46,652 bases of DNA from an uncultured Sphingomonadaceae bacterium (GCA_937873035.1 CALMVA010000049.1:1-46652), one strand, 5' to 3'; shown: positions 8,653 through 17,635, counted from the stretch's first letter. The notes: generated from the sequence alone by a model not told the origin. Translations and numbers: made by a program.

Positions 8653-8817
8653 GTGTTGCGCCTGCGTTTCATTCTCGCGTTCTTGACTGACTCTGCGACG
8701 AAGACGTATGCAACACTTACAAATAGAAACCGGAGCAGGGTGTGTGTTGTGCCGTATCGGCGCGGTCTATGTCGCTGCTCCCCGGAGATGACCCGGCCAT
8801 GCATGGAGACACGATAG

Positions 8818-10383
8818 ATGCGCGCAATCGACTATTTTGACCGCGGGCATGACCGCAACCCGCAGCGCACAGCCATTTTTGATACGGTTACGGGGGAAAA
8901 GCTGAGCTTTGCGGAAACCAAGGCGCTGACCGAGCGTATCGCAGCGGCCATGCAACGCGGTGGTTTTGAAAATCAGGATCTGCTGGCGCTTTATGGTCCC
9001 AATGGGGGTATGCTTCTCGTCATGCTGCTCGCCATGTGGCGCGCGAATGGCAAGTGGATTCCGGTCAACACGCGCAACGCCATTGATGCCAATGCGGGGT
9101 ATATCAATTATGTCCGCTGCAAGTGGATGGTCTATCATTCGAGCCTGGCGGATGAGGTGGAGCAGCTTCGCCAGCTGTGCCCGACACTCACCAAGTTCAT
9201 CTGCATCGACAAGCCGATGGGCAATGATCCGTCGCTCGACCAGTTCATCGATGGCGTGATGGCGGCCGACTTTGTCGAGCCGGAAATCGATGCCTTCGGG
9301 AACATGAACGAACTGGTCGGCATTTTCCCGACAGGTGGCACCACCGGTCCGTCAAAGGGTGCCAACGTGACCAATCTCGGCTGGGGCACGATGATCGAAA
9401 CCGCAGCTGATGCGATGGGTGGCCGCACCGATGCGCCGGTCGCGCTCGTTTCAGCGCCGATAACGCACGCGGCTGGCCCGATTGCGCTTTCGACGCTGAG
9501 CCTTGGGGCGACGCAGATCATTCTGCCGGGTTTCGATGCAGATAAGGTGCTGGCCGCGATTGAGGAGCATCAGGTCACGCATATGTATTTGCCGCCGACT
9601 GCGCTCTACCAGTGCCTTGCATCGCCAAACCTTGCCAAGCATGATTATTCGACGCTGAAAATCTTCATTCTTGTCGGATCGCCGTGTAGCCCGGAAAAGC
9701 TCCGTCAGGCAGTCGACGTGTTTGGCCCATGTATGTGCCAGAGCTACGGGCAGGTTGAATGTCCCATGATCGTTGCATGGTTCCCGCCGGAAGATGTGGC
9801 TCGCTTTGCCAAGGATGCGCCCGAAAAGCTCGCGTCGTGCGGCAAGGTGACGCGCTCCATCAAGGTCGCGCTGCTAGATGATGATGGCAAGCCGGTGCCG
9901 CACGGCGAGGCAGGTGAAATCTGCGCGCGCGGTGTTCTCGTGTCGCACAGCTATTTCGAAAAGCCGGAAGAAACGGCGGAGGCCCGCAAGTTCGGCTGGC
10001 ATCACACGGGTGATGTGGGCAAGTTTGACGATGAAGGCTATCTCTATATCGTTGACCGCAAGAAGGACATGGTCGTCTCAGGCGGTTTCAACGTTTTCAC
10101 CTCCGAAGTCGAAGCGGCTGTTACCGAGCTTGCGCAGGTCCGCGAATGTGCGGTTATCGGTATCCCGCATGACAAATGGGGTGAGCAGGTCCATGCGATT
10201 GTCGTTGGTGATGGCATCGATGAAGCTGCCGTCATCGCGCACTGCAAGGCACGGCTTGGCGGTGTGAAGGCACCGAAGTCTGTCGCCTTTGTCGATGCTA
10301 TTCCGCGCACGGCTGCGGGCAAGATGGATAAGAAGGCGCTGCGCATCCCCTATTGGGGAGAAAATGCGCGCATGGTGAACTGA
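8818..10383 (+). CDS. ANL-superfamily acyl/aryl-CoA synthetase
   Basis: This is a 521-residue AMP-forming CoA ligase. The P-loop PTGGTTGPSKG is at 171-181, the adenylate motif is SYGQVECP, and the hinge is YIVDRKKDMVVSGGFNVF. The terminal lysine lies in PRTAAGKMDKKAL. It stands alone on the plus strand between marR and a convergent minus-strand run, after a 165-base gap. It differs clearly from the ligase at 5742, with GGTTGPSKG in place of SGTSGRPKG and QVE in place of SET. It is thus a separate acquisition and not a recent duplicate. The substrate is unknown. Aromatic acids, or short acyl chains released by side-chain cleavage, are plausible from context. Confidence 0.85.
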   Translation: MRAIDYFDRGHDRNPQRTAIFDTVTGEKLSFAETKALTERIAAAMQRGGFENQDLLALYGPNGGMLLVMLLAMWRANGKWIPVNTRNAIDANAGYINYVRCKWMVYHSSLADEVEQLRQLCPTLTKFICIDKPMGNDPSLDQFIDGVMAADFVEPEIDAFGNMNELVGIFPTGGTTGPSKGANVTNLGWGTMIETAADAMGGRTDAPVALVSAPITHAAGPIALSTLSLGATQIILPGFDADKVLAAIEEHQVTHMYLPPTALYQCLASPNLAKHDYSTLKIFILVGSPCSPEKLRQAVDVFGPCMCQSYGQVECPMIVAWFPPEDVARFAKDAPEKLASCGKVTRSIKVALLDDDGKPVPHGEAGEICARGVLVSHSYFEKPEETAEARKFGWHHTGDVGKFDDEGYLYIVDRKKDMVVSGGFNVFTSEVEAAVTELAQVRECAVIGIPHDKWGEQVHAIVVGDGIDEAAVIAHCKARLGGVKAPKSVAFVDAIPRTAAGKMDKKALRIPYWGENARMVN

Positions 10384-10411
10384 GGCCAGTCAAAAACGGC
10401 CGAAAATTGGG

Positions 10412-10439
10412 AAGCGCGGTTTTTCTGGAGGCCGCGCTT
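10412..10439. terminator. Hairpin between convergent transcription units
   Basis: AAGCGCGG at 10412-10419 pairs with CCGCGCTT at 10432-10439 over a 12-base loop, in the 64-base gap between two convergent stop codons. The T-run is short (TTT). A further AAAGCGCGG copy at about 10450 could compete for the same arm. It is likely a weak bidirectional terminator. Confidence 0.55.
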
Positions 10440-10447
10440 TCCGATGT

Positions 10448-11116
10448 TCAAAGCGCGGCTTGCTGAAGGATGGCCGCCATTTCATCGGGCATTTCCTGCA
10501 TCACACCATGGCCGGTATCGACTGAATGGACCTTCCATGCGGGATCAGTCGCCACGCGTGCGTGAAATTTCGTGAAGACGGTCGGCGCGCCCCTGGTTGC
10601 ATAGACATAAGTCCGTTTGGCTATGGCCTGTGCTTTAGCTGTCATCCGCACCGGCTCCAGCAAGGTAAGCAGGGGGTGGCGCGTCAGAAAACTCGGCGAA
10701 CCGGGGAAGGGGGCAACAAGCCCCGGCATATCGCGTTGCGCGTCGATATAGTGCTTGCGAGAGGGATCATCGGCTATGTCCCACAGCGCCTCGCCATCGC
10801 GGGGGAGGAAGGCATCCACATAGACGAGAGCACGGATACGGTCACCAAGGCGGTTGGCGGTTTCGGTAATCACCATGCCGCCATAGCTATGCCCGGCCAG
10901 CACGAAATCGGTCAGCCCTTCGGTTTCGATCAAGCTTGTCACATCGGTGACGTGCGTATCGAGCGTAATCGAAGGTGAAATGAGATGCTTCTTCTCGCCA
11001 AGGCCCGTCAATGTGGCGACGTGAACCTCATGCCCTTGTGCCTGCAACAGCTTTCGCACGGATGCCCAGCCTTGGCCACCGCCCCATGCGCCATGCACCA
11101 GCACGAATTTTGCCAT
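10448..11116 (-). CDS. Alpha/beta hydrolase
   Basis: This is a small alpha/beta hydrolase of 222 residues counted from MAKFVLVHGAWGGG. The frame is open further upstream, but only this ATG has an AGGA-type RBS. The oxyanion HG motif is at residues 8-9, the nucleophile S77 is in GHSYGG, and H203 is in TGHGVMQE. The fold matches the plant methylesterase (SABP2)-like group, which hydrolyses small esters or acts as a lactonase. It is the last gene of the long minus-strand run, 10 bases after the MBL gene. It is probably a soluble cytoplasmic esterase or hydrolase acting on an intermediate; no substrate can be named. Confidence 0.82.
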   Translation of the reverse strand: MAKFVLVHGAWGGGQGWASVRKLLQAQGHEVHVATLTGLGEKKHLISPSITLDTHVTDVTSLIETEGLTDFVLAGHSYGGMVITETANRLGDRIRALVYVDAFLPRDGEALWDIADDPSRKHYIDAQRDMPGLVAPFPGSPSFLTRHPLLTLLEPVRMTAKAQAIAKRTYVYATRGAPTVFTKFHARVATDPAWKVHSVDTGHGVMQEMPDEMAAILQQAAL

Positions 11117-11126
11117 CGTCGCTATC

Positions 11127-12005
11127 CTATTCCTGCCAGGCGGGCTGTTCACCTTTGGCGACGCGCGAGCTGTTTCCGAGCAGAAAATCACCCAGCACGT
11201 CAATGGCGTCTGGATAGGCGGCTTTCACCTTTGCCTGCAACTCGCCCGAATTTTTCGATCCCGCTACGAATTTTGGCCAGTCAGCAATATAACGCTGGCT
11301 GAAGCGGATTCCCGTAATGTCATTGGGGAGGCCGGGCTTCGAATGGCCAGCAACGACAGTTTCCGGGTTGAGTGCCGCAAGTTCCTCAAGCGACTTGCCC
11401 CATTCTGCAATCTGCCTGGGATCATGCTCGCCAAACCAGAGATACATCTGATTGTAAACGAGATCGCCGGGGAAAAGGGCCTTGATGTCTGGTGCCCAAA
11501 GCGCGGTGGCGTGGGCATGGTCGCCCTGCATTGGCCCCAGCACCTTGAGTGCATGGCCTTCGAGCATGATCGTGTCCCCATCCAGCGGGAGTGGTGCCGT
11601 AGGCATCTTGGGTGCATTAGCGCCCAGCACCGGATACCAGCGTTTCACCTTGAAGGGCATCGACTTCCAGATGTCTGTCACGACCGCCGGATGCGCCACG
11701 ATCTTCACATTGGGAAAGGCCTGGGTAATCGCTTCCATCGCAAAGAAGTGATCGGGATGGTCGTGGCCGATGAAAACCGTTTCCAGATCCTTGCCGCTAT
11801 CAAGCACCATGGCGATCACGCGATGCGCATCGGCCATGGTGAAGGGCGCATCGATCAGCACAGCCTTTTTCTCGCCCTTGATGAGGGCGATGTTGGCGTA
11901 GAGTGAGCCAGCACTTGTGCGCAGCACTTCGACCTCAAGCGGCTTTGTTTCAGCAAGTGCCGGGCTTGCGGCAAGCGCGATCAAACTGGTGATGATCTTG
12001 CGCAC
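11127..12005 (-). CDS. Exported MBL-fold metallohydrolase
   Basis: This is a 292-residue metallo-beta-lactamase-fold protein. The first 18 residues form a signal peptide ending ALA, so it is probably periplasmic. The metal motif HDHPDH (H81, H83, D85, H86) is complete. Later ligand regions GPMQGDHAHATAL, FPGDLVYN and VAGHSKPG are also present. This subgroup is annotated as hydrolase or lactonase-like and its role is not defined. It lies inside the alkylphenol/aryl-ketone gene run, 11 bases downstream of an SDR gene. The periplasmic location fits the exported flavocytochrome encoded upstream. The substrate could be an ester, lactone or thioester; this is inference. Confidence 0.82.
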   Translation of the reverse strand: MRKIITSLIALAASPALAETKPLEVEVLRTSAGSLYANIALIKGEKKAVLIDAPFTMADAHRVIAMVLDSGKDLETVFIGHDHPDHFFAMEAITQAFPNVKIVAHPAVVTDIWKSMPFKVKRWYPVLGANAPKMPTAPLPLDGDTIMLEGHALKVLGPMQGDHAHATALWAPDIKALFPGDLVYNQMYLWFGEHDPRQIAEWGKSLEELAALNPETVVAGHSKPGLPNDITGIRFSQRYIADWPKFVAGSKNSGELQAKVKAAYPDAIDVLGDFLLGNSSRVAKGEQPAWQE

Positions 12006-12016
12006 GGCGGTTCTCC

Positions 12017-12772
12017 TCAGTGCGCGGTCTGGCCGCCGTCGATGGTGAAGGTCGCGCCATTGATGAAGCTGGCGGCATCCGAGCAGAGGTGGAGCACAGT
12101 GCCTGCGATTTCTTCTGGCTGGGCGGCGCGGCCCGAAACATTTTGTGCGAAGAACATCTGGCGGAAGTCCGCACTGTCGGCCCAGTGCTGGGTCATCGGG
12201 GTAACGACGAAACCCGGTGCGATTGCATTAACGCGGATGCCCACCTGCGCATATTCCACGGCGGCAGCCTTGGTAAGGCCCACAACAGCGTGCTTGCAGG
12301 CGACATAGGGGGCCATATCGGGGTCTGCGATCAACCCGCCGACCGATGCGGTGTTGACGATGGCACCGCCGCCCGACTTTAGGAAATGGCGGATTTCGGC
12401 CTGCATGGCGAAAAATACACCTTTCAGGTCTACGTCGATTGCCAGATTCAATTCTGCCACCGGCACTTCATGGAGCGGTCTCTGCGGCGGGAGAACGCCT
12501 GCATTGTTGAACGCCATGTGCATCCCGCCGAAACGCTCGATGCAGGCATCCACCAGCGCGTTCATTGCCGCAGGGTCGGTCACGTCGGCATGGATGAAAG
12601 CCGCTTTGCCGCCTTGTGCTTCCACCATATGGGCTGTTTCCGCCGCGCGCGCATCTACATCGCCAATGAGCACCGAGGCACCTTGCGTTGCAAAGGCGAG
12701 GGCCGTTGCGCGACCTATGCCGGTTGCGCCGCCCGTGATGAGCACGGCCTTGCCAGAAAATTGTCTGTTCAT
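12017..12772 (-). CDS. SDR family oxidoreductase
   Basis: This classical short-chain dehydrogenase has 251 residues from the ATG at 12772, which follows a GGGGGC RBS; an upstream in-frame extension would overlap the previous gene. The cofactor motif TGGATGIG is at 13-20. D38 and D40 (GDVDAR) favour NAD(H). NNAG is at 89-92, and the catalytic S143, Y156 and K160 are present (YVACK). The C-terminus reads INGATFTIDGG, typical of the family. It probably oxidises a benzylic or side-chain alcohol to a ketone, or the reverse, in the pathway encoded around it. The exact substrate is not readable. Confidence 0.85.
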   Translation of the reverse strand: MNRQFSGKAVLITGGATGIGRATALAFATQGASVLIGDVDARAAETAHMVEAQGGKAAFIHADVTDPAAMNALVDACIERFGGMHMAFNNAGVLPPQRPLHEVPVAELNLAIDVDLKGVFFAMQAEIRHFLKSGGGAIVNTASVGGLIADPDMAPYVACKHAVVGLTKAAAVEYAQVGIRVNAIAPGFVVTPMTQHWADSADFRQMFFAQNVSGRAAQPEEIAGTVLHLCSDAASFINGATFTIDGGQTAH

Positions 12773-12804
12773 ACTGCCCCCTTTTTTGACTTGTCTGCCC
12801 GGCA

Positions 12805-13812
12805 TCAGCTGCTCGGCGCGATGAGCACCTTGCACTCGTGCGTGCGCTTGCGCAGCGCCTCAAATCGGGCTGGCGTATCAGCCAGTGAAATCGTGTCGGT
12901 CACCAGTTCGCGGGGCTCGGCGGCACCTGCGTCGAGCGCGTCCAATGCTTCTTCATATTCTTGCCGTGTGAAGAAGGCGGAAGTGATGAGGCGCACTTCC
13001 TTTGAGAGCATGGCAAAGCTGTTGAACGTGTCGGGCTTGGTGCACAGGCCCAGCAGGCATATCGTGCCACGATTGCGGACCTGATCGACGGCTTGGGCAA
13101 TAAGACCTGGCACGCCGACACATTCAAAGACAATATCGGCCTTGCCGCCCAGCACACGCGCCGCCCCGGCGATGGGATCATCGGGAGAGACGCTGAAATC
13201 GGTCGCGCCCATTTTCAGCGCGCGTTCCTGCTGGAAGGTTGAGAGATCCTGAATGACGACATCCGCCGCGCCTTTGCGACGTGCCCAGAAGGCGACCGCT
13301 AGGCCAATTGGTCCAGCGCCGAGGATCAGCACCTTGTCGCCGGGTTTCATGCCCGACATATTGACCCCGTGGAGCGCCACTGCGAGCGGCTCGATAATCG
13401 CCCCATCGGCCATGCTGGCAGACTGGGGAAGGCGGATGCACTGGTTGGGCCGGGTCACGGCATATTCGGCATAGCCTCCGCCTTGCAGGCCAAAGCTGTC
13501 GCACCAGGCAACTTCACCCGATTTGCATGACACACATTGGCCGCAGCTCTTGAGCGGAATAACCGACACGAGATCGCCGGTCTTCAGCCCTTCGGTGCCC
13601 TTGCCAAGCGCCACGACTTCGCCTGCGAATTCATGGCCCAGCACGTCACCCTTGTTGACGCCATAGGCCGGGTCTTCGGTCATGTGCAGGTCAGAGCCGC
13701 AAATGCCGCAGCGCCCGACCTTGACGACGACTTCGCCTTCGCCCGGAGTTGGGTCTGGAACCGTTTCAAGTGCGAGAGGCTGGTGCAGCCCCTGCATGAC
13801 GACAGCGCGCAT
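12805..13812 (-). CDS. Zinc-dependent medium-chain alcohol dehydrogenase
   Basis: This MDR protein has 335 residues from MRAVVMQG; the ATG at 13812 lies one base from the stop of the flavoprotein gene. Catalytic zinc ligands are in GICGSDLH (C38) and GHE (H60, E61). Structural zinc cysteines are C90, C93, C96 and C104. The Rossmann motif is GAGPIGLA. It resembles the butanediol, threonine and sorbitol dehydrogenase branch. Since it directly follows the p-cresol-methylhydroxylase-like pair, it most likely oxidises the benzylic alcohol made by that enzyme to a ketone or aldehyde. This role is inferred from position. Confidence 0.86.
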   Translation of the reverse strand: MRAVVMQGLHQPLALETVPDPTPGEGEVVVKVGRCGICGSDLHMTEDPAYGVNKGDVLGHEFAGEVVALGKGTEGLKTGDLVSVIPLKSCGQCVSCKSGEVAWCDSFGLQGGGYAEYAVTRPNQCIRLPQSASMADGAIIEPLAVALHGVNMSGMKPGDKVLILGAGPIGLAVAFWARRKGAADVVIQDLSTFQQERALKMGATDFSVSPDDPIAGAARVLGGKADIVFECVGVPGLIAQAVDQVRNRGTICLLGLCTKPDTFNSFAMLSKEVRLITSAFFTRQEYEEALDALDAGAAEPRELVTDTISLADTPARFEALRKRTHECKVLIAPSS

Positions 13813-13813
13813 A

Positions 13814-15433
13814 TCAGATGATCCCTGATTTGCCCGGCGCGATAACGCCATTGGGGTCGATGGCATTCTTCAGCAGCTTGTTGAAGTCTCGATTTACCTG
13901 ACCATATTGCTGCGCAACAAGCTCCATCGAGTTGACGCCGGTGCGGTAGCTGGCCCAACCTTTCTTGCCGAAGCTGGTGACAAGTTCACGATAACAGGCA
14001 TCGGCCTTCTTTTCCTGTTCGGGATCGCTCTTGTCGAACAGAAGCGCGATGATGTGGTGCAGGTCGCGCCAGCCGATGGCGTAGGCGGCGGTATAGTCAA
14101 AGCCATGTTTGTCGAGGATCCGGCGAGCCAGCTTGGTCTGCGCTTCGGCCTCAGCACCTTTGGCCGCCGCGACTGGCGCGAACCACGCAAGCCCGCCACC
14201 CGCACCGCGCCAGCGCAGCAGGCCGATCTCGTCGAGATTAAGTCCGCCCTGCATCAGCGTCTGGTGATGATGAAACCACGGGTTCCCCTCCATTTCGGCG
14301 GCCGTCATGACTTCGCCGCCGCTGGCGGTCAGTTGCGCGCGGATGATCGGCTCAATGGCTGCCACCGTGTCTTCGGTGCCGTAAAGCGCGAAATAGGTAT
14401 TCCACATACCAAGGCCGTTCGCCTTGGCCGCCTTCCTGACCGAGTCATCGTCAAGTGGGCGGCCATCAGGCACGATCTCGTTGCGGCGCTTGAACATGGC
14501 GAGCTGATAGGACGCACTCATCATCAGGTTGCAGTTGGCCACAAGGTTGGACACGCGCAGCGGGCGCATCGCCTCAATGATCTTGGGCACGTCCGCCATA
14601 TTGTCGTGCCGGATCATGAAGGGCTTGTAGACCGGCGGGCGGGGCATCAGCCACATCCCCATCTTCGAGACGATGCCGAAGTTGGATTGGGTGAAGAGAC
14701 CATCGACATAGGGCCCATAGCCCCATTTGAAGGCCTGCCATGCCGTCGAACCTTCGATGCTGCCCATGCCGGTGCGCATCAACTGTCCATCGGGCAGGAC
14801 AACTTCCATACCGCATTGAAACATGAAGTGATCGCCATAAGGCGTGTAGCCGACACCGCGATCAAGCGTGTTGCCCACGGGAGATGCAATGGGGCCAACG
14901 GTTGGGACGTCAATCCACAGCGGAATATTGTTCTCGTCCAGATAATCCTTGAGCTGCTGATAGGTGACGCCCGGCTCGATGAGGCAGGTGCCGAGTTGGG
15001 GATCGACTTCGAGAATGCGGTTCATCCGCTTGAGATCAAGCACGATCTGGCCGGGCGTGGCGGGGGTGGCCATACCATAGCCCATATTCTTGCCGGTCGA
15101 GACGGGCCAGATGGGCTGTTTGAACTTGTTCGCGATACGGACGATTTCCTGCACTTCCTCAACCGTCTTCGGTGCCACTGCACCCACGGGCAGGTGGCGG
15201 CCTTCGGGATCGGGAATATAGTTCTTCTTCCAAGGGGTGACGGCGTCAGCATCGCCAAAGACCCACTCGTCGCCCACCACGCCGCGCATCGCCTTGATGG
15301 CGCCCGCAAAATCCGCTTTTGAAACGCCGGGGGCAAGCGTGGCCTTATTGTCGCATGAGGCGAGACCAACCATGGCTGCACCAAGAACGCCCGCGCCGAT
15401 CAGGCCACGGCGGTTGAGTTCAAATTCGTTCAT
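13814..15433 (-). CDS. FAD-linked oxidase, p-cresol methylhydroxylase/eugenol hydroxylase-like flavoprotein subunit
   Basis: This is a 539-residue VAO-family flavoprotein. The N-terminus has a twin-arginine motif (NRRGLI), a hydrophobic stretch and a lipobox LASC at 24-27, so a Tat-exported, lipid-anchored periplasmic enzyme is predicted. The FAD-binding loop PVSTGKNMGYG is at 110-120, and VGNTLDRGVGYTPYGDH follows. Its cytochrome partner gene overlaps by four bases. Enzymes of this kind oxidise 4-alkylphenols through a quinone methide, adding water at the benzylic carbon and passing electrons to the cytochrome. The residue equivalent to the VAO flavin-linking His422 appears to be glycine (GAGGGLAWF), so the covalent flavin link is uncertain. 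The substrate (4-ethyl-, 4-propylphenol or guaiacol, cresol, eugenol) is not determined. Confidence 0.85.
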   Translation of the reverse strand: MNEFELNRRGLIGAGVLGAAMVGLASCDNKATLAPGVSKADFAGAIKAMRGVVGDEWVFGDADAVTPWKKNYIPDPEGRHLPVGAVAPKTVEEVQEIVRIANKFKQPIWPVSTGKNMGYGMATPATPGQIVLDLKRMNRILEVDPQLGTCLIEPGVTYQQLKDYLDENNIPLWIDVPTVGPIASPVGNTLDRGVGYTPYGDHFMFQCGMEVVLPDGQLMRTGMGSIEGSTAWQAFKWGYGPYVDGLFTQSNFGIVSKMGMWLMPRPPVYKPFMIRHDNMADVPKIIEAMRPLRVSNLVANCNLMMSASYQLAMFKRRNEIVPDGRPLDDDSVRKAAKANGLGMWNTYFALYGTEDTVAAIEPIIRAQLTASGGEVMTAAEMEGNPWFHHHQTLMQGGLNLDEIGLLRWRGAGGGLAWFAPVAAAKGAEAEAQTKLARRILDKHGFDYTAAYAIGWRDLHHIIALLFDKSDPEQEKKADACYRELVTSFGKKGWASYRTGVNSMELVAQQYGQVNRDFNKLLKNAIDPNGVIAPGKSGII

Positions 15434-15747
15434 TTGCCGTGCTCCTCGACCCGTGCGGGGGATTTCGAAATCCAGATGGCGAGGGCATCCAGCTCCTCAT
15501 GCGTGACCTCAGTCGGACGGAAGGCGGGCATCCCATTGCGGCCCTGCCGTGCGACGGCTTTGATCGTGTCGGTCGGCAGTTTGCGACCCAGCAAAATCGG
15601 CCCTATGTTGCGACCGTGGCAATAGCCGCAGACCTTGGCATAGACCTGCTCAGGTGGGCGCTGCGGTTGATATTCGCCCAGCTTTTGCGCCGCAAATACC
15701 GACGACGCGAGCCCGATGCCCGCAATGCCTGCAACGAGTATCTTCAC
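15430..15747 (-). CDS. Periplasmic c-type cytochrome, electron acceptor subunit of the flavoprotein
   Basis: This is a 105-residue cytochrome c. A signal peptide runs to about residue 19 (VFA). The haem motif is C40-GY-C43-H44, and the axial methionine is M73 in NGMPAF. This matches the small PchC/EhyA-type cytochrome subunit of p-cresol methylhydroxylase. ATGA overlaps on both sides couple it to the SDR gene before it and the flavoprotein gene after it. The fixed stoichiometry implied fits a flavocytochrome complex in the periplasm. Confidence 0.88.
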   Translation of the reverse strand: MKILVAGIAGIGLASSVFAAQKLGEYQPQRPPEQVYAKVCGYCHGRNIGPILLGRKLPTDTIKAVARQGRNGMPAFRPTEVTHEELDALAIWISKSPARVEEHGK

Positions 15748-16568
15748 TTGAAGTTCCCCAGTTGGACGCCGCCGTCGATCACGACGTGCGCGCCAGTCAT
15801 GAAACTCGATGCATCGGAAGCCAGCATCAGCGCGAGCGGCTTGATCTCGCGAGTGTCCGCCATGCGTCCGAGTGGAATGGTCTTTTCGAACGATGTCTTG
15901 GCATCAGGGTTTTTCTTCACCCAGCCATCACCGATGTTGGTGACGAACGGACCCGGAGCGATGGCATTTACGCGGATGCCGAATTCGGCCAGTTCAAGGG
16001 CGGCGTGGCGCACAAGGTGCAGCACGCCGGCCTTGGCGGGCATATAGGGCAGGCCGACAATCGCTTCGTTGATGATGCCGGCATTGGACGCGGTAGCGAT
16101 GATGGAGCCCTTGCGGTTGCCCGCGCGCATACAACGCACAGCTTCGCGGATCGTGTAATAAGCACCGCTCAGGTTAATATCGATCGAGCGTTTCCATTTG
16201 AGCGGGTCATACTGGTCGATGCGGCCCTTTGGGTTGCGCTCGCCGGAAGGCGCCCAAAAGCCGTCGCCCGCGTCCCACCCAGCGTTGGCAAAGGCGATGT
16301 CGAGCCCGCCAAAGGCCGCGACGTGCGCGTCAAACGCGGCGACAACTTGATCGAGGTCTGAAATGTCGCACTTCACCGCCTGCGCAGTGGCACCTTCTGA
16401 GCGCAGGCGGGCGGCTTCGCGCTCGGCGCCTTCGCCATCCAAATCGGCAATGGTTACCTGCGCACCGGCTTCCGCCATGGCTTCTGCATAGGCAAGGCCG
16501 ATGCCCGAAGCGCCGCCCGTTACTAGGGCGCTGCGGTCCTTGATGTTGAACTGATCGAGTGTTTTCAT
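15744..16568 (-). CDS. SDR family oxidoreductase
   Basis: This is a 274-residue short-chain dehydrogenase. TGGASGIG is at 17-24, ADLDGEG after strand 2 favours NAD, and NAG is at about 95-97. The catalytic S161, Y175 and K179 (PYMPAK) and the C-terminal MTGAHVVIDGG complete the family pattern. An insertion of about 25 residues (DGFWAPSGERNPKGRIDQYD) before the active site is unusual and probably shapes the substrate pocket. It overlaps the Rieske gene and the cytochrome gene by four bases each, so it belongs to the core operon. It probably interconverts an alcohol and a ketone on the aryl side chain; this is inferred. Confidence 0.85.
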   Translation of the reverse strand: MKTLDQFNIKDRSALVTGGASGIGLAYAEAMAEAGAQVTIADLDGEGAEREAARLRSEGATAQAVKCDISDLDQVVAAFDAHVAAFGGLDIAFANAGWDAGDGFWAPSGERNPKGRIDQYDPLKWKRSIDINLSGAYYTIREAVRCMRAGNRKGSIIATASNAGIINEAIVGLPYMPAKAGVLHLVRHAALELAEFGIRVNAIAPGPFVTNIGDGWVKKNPDAKTSFEKTIPLGRMADTREIKPLALMLASDASSFMTGAHVVIDGGVQLGNFK

Positions 16569-17620
16569 GTCTCTCCTGCCTCTGCACGGATCATTTTTTG
16601 AAGTAGTCTGCGGGCGCGGATGCCGCCGCCATCGCCGCTCAGGACGAGCGGTTCGAGTTCCCAGAAACTCTTGCCCGCCATCAGCCGATGGGCATCGCGG
16701 ATGACGGGCAGGTCTTCATGCTCGAACGCAAAGGCGAGCGCGGCGCGAAGATTATCGCTGAAATCAGCATCTCCCAGCGCATAGTCGCGGGCCGTCGCCC
16801 AGATGTAATGCGTGGTATCGGGCGTTTCCGGCGTGAAGGCATGGATCGAGCGTAGCGCGGTCATCTGCTCGACGGGCGTTCCCGGCTCTCCTGCGCGATA
16901 ATCGAAATAGAGCGTGGCCGGTGGATTCCACGTCACCTCGCCGAAAAAATCCTGCTTGCGGCCATCGACACCGAGGACAGCGGCAAGGGCAGGGGAGATA
17001 TAGTCGTCCCGCTGCGTGTAGCGGGAGTAGGCGTGTTGCTCATCCTGCCAGAATTTGCGTTCGCCTTCGGTAAATGCACTCGCCACGAGCGCGGGGTGGA
17101 CGAAATTGGCGTGGCTGAGATCAAGGATATTGTCGCTGTAAAGCTCGTAATGGCCTTCAGCCACCGTCTGACCGCGCACGGCTTCCCATGCGGGGTCATC
17201 GAGCCATTGGAAATCGGGGATGAGGGTGCCGTCGGCCTTGCTGGCGTCACCCATCCAGATCCACAGCAGCCGATAGCGCTCAACAAGTGGGTAAGCGGGC
17301 AGGGCGGCTTTGGGTAGAGCGTCGCCCTGATGCGGATTGTGGACGCACTGGCCTGCGCCATCAAAGCGAAGACCGTGATAGGGGCAGGCAAGCGCGCCAT
17401 CGACGATCTGCCCATTGCCCAGCGCTGCGAAGCGATGCGGGCACCGCCCGCCTATGGCCCGCGCGATGCCATCTGCGTCCCGAAACAGCGCGACCGGCTG
17501 TTCGAGAAACACTTTGGCTTGTGGGGTGTCGCCCAGTTCATCAGCCCAGCCCGCGACATACCAGCAATTACGCAGATATGTCGCAGGGGTGGCCGTGAGC
17601 TTGGGTATGGCGCGGTGCAC
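16565..17620 (-). CDS. Rieske non-haem iron oxygenase, vanillate O-demethylase (VanA)-like
   Basis: This is a 351-residue oxygenase subunit starting at GTG 17620. The Rieske [2Fe-2S] ligands are C60-P-H62 and C79-PY-H82. The mononuclear iron site has DNILDLSHANFVH with H170 and H175. Length and layout fit the VanA, DdmC and LigX group, which O-demethylate methoxylated aromatics or hydroxylate aryl substrates. No reductase or ferredoxin (VanB-like) gene is visible in the window, so electrons must come from a partner encoded elsewhere. It sits between the DAD-like cupins and the SDR with a four-base overlap downstream. Its substrate is likely a methoxylated (guaiacyl) pathway intermediate; this is inference. 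Confidence 0.86.
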   Translation of the reverse strand: MHRAIPKLTATPATYLRNCWYVAGWADELGDTPQAKVFLEQPVALFRDADGIARAIGGRCPHRFAALGNGQIVDGALACPYHGLRFDGAGQCVHNPHQGDALPKAALPAYPLVERYRLLWIWMGDASKADGTLIPDFQWLDDPAWEAVRGQTVAEGHYELYSDNILDLSHANFVHPALVASAFTEGERKFWQDEQHAYSRYTQRDDYISPALAAVLGVDGRKQDFFGEVTWNPPATLYFDYRAGEPGTPVEQMTALRSIHAFTPETPDTTHYIWATARDYALGDADFSDNLRAALAFAFEHEDLPVIRDAHRLMAGKSFWELEPLVLSGDGGGIRARRLLQKMIRAEAGET

Positions 17621-17635
17621 GCCTATTGCCCTGTC

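Noticed and set aside
8683..8712. TTGACT...TATGCA as a sigma-70 promoter for the CoA ligase at 8818
   Set aside because: Spacing of 18 is acceptable but the -10 matches only three consensus bases; not strong enough to list.
13907..15322. Long plus-strand open frame of 471 codons
   Set aside because: It is antisense to the FAD-linked oxidase; His/Arg/Ala-rich composition without domain features indicates a shadow frame.
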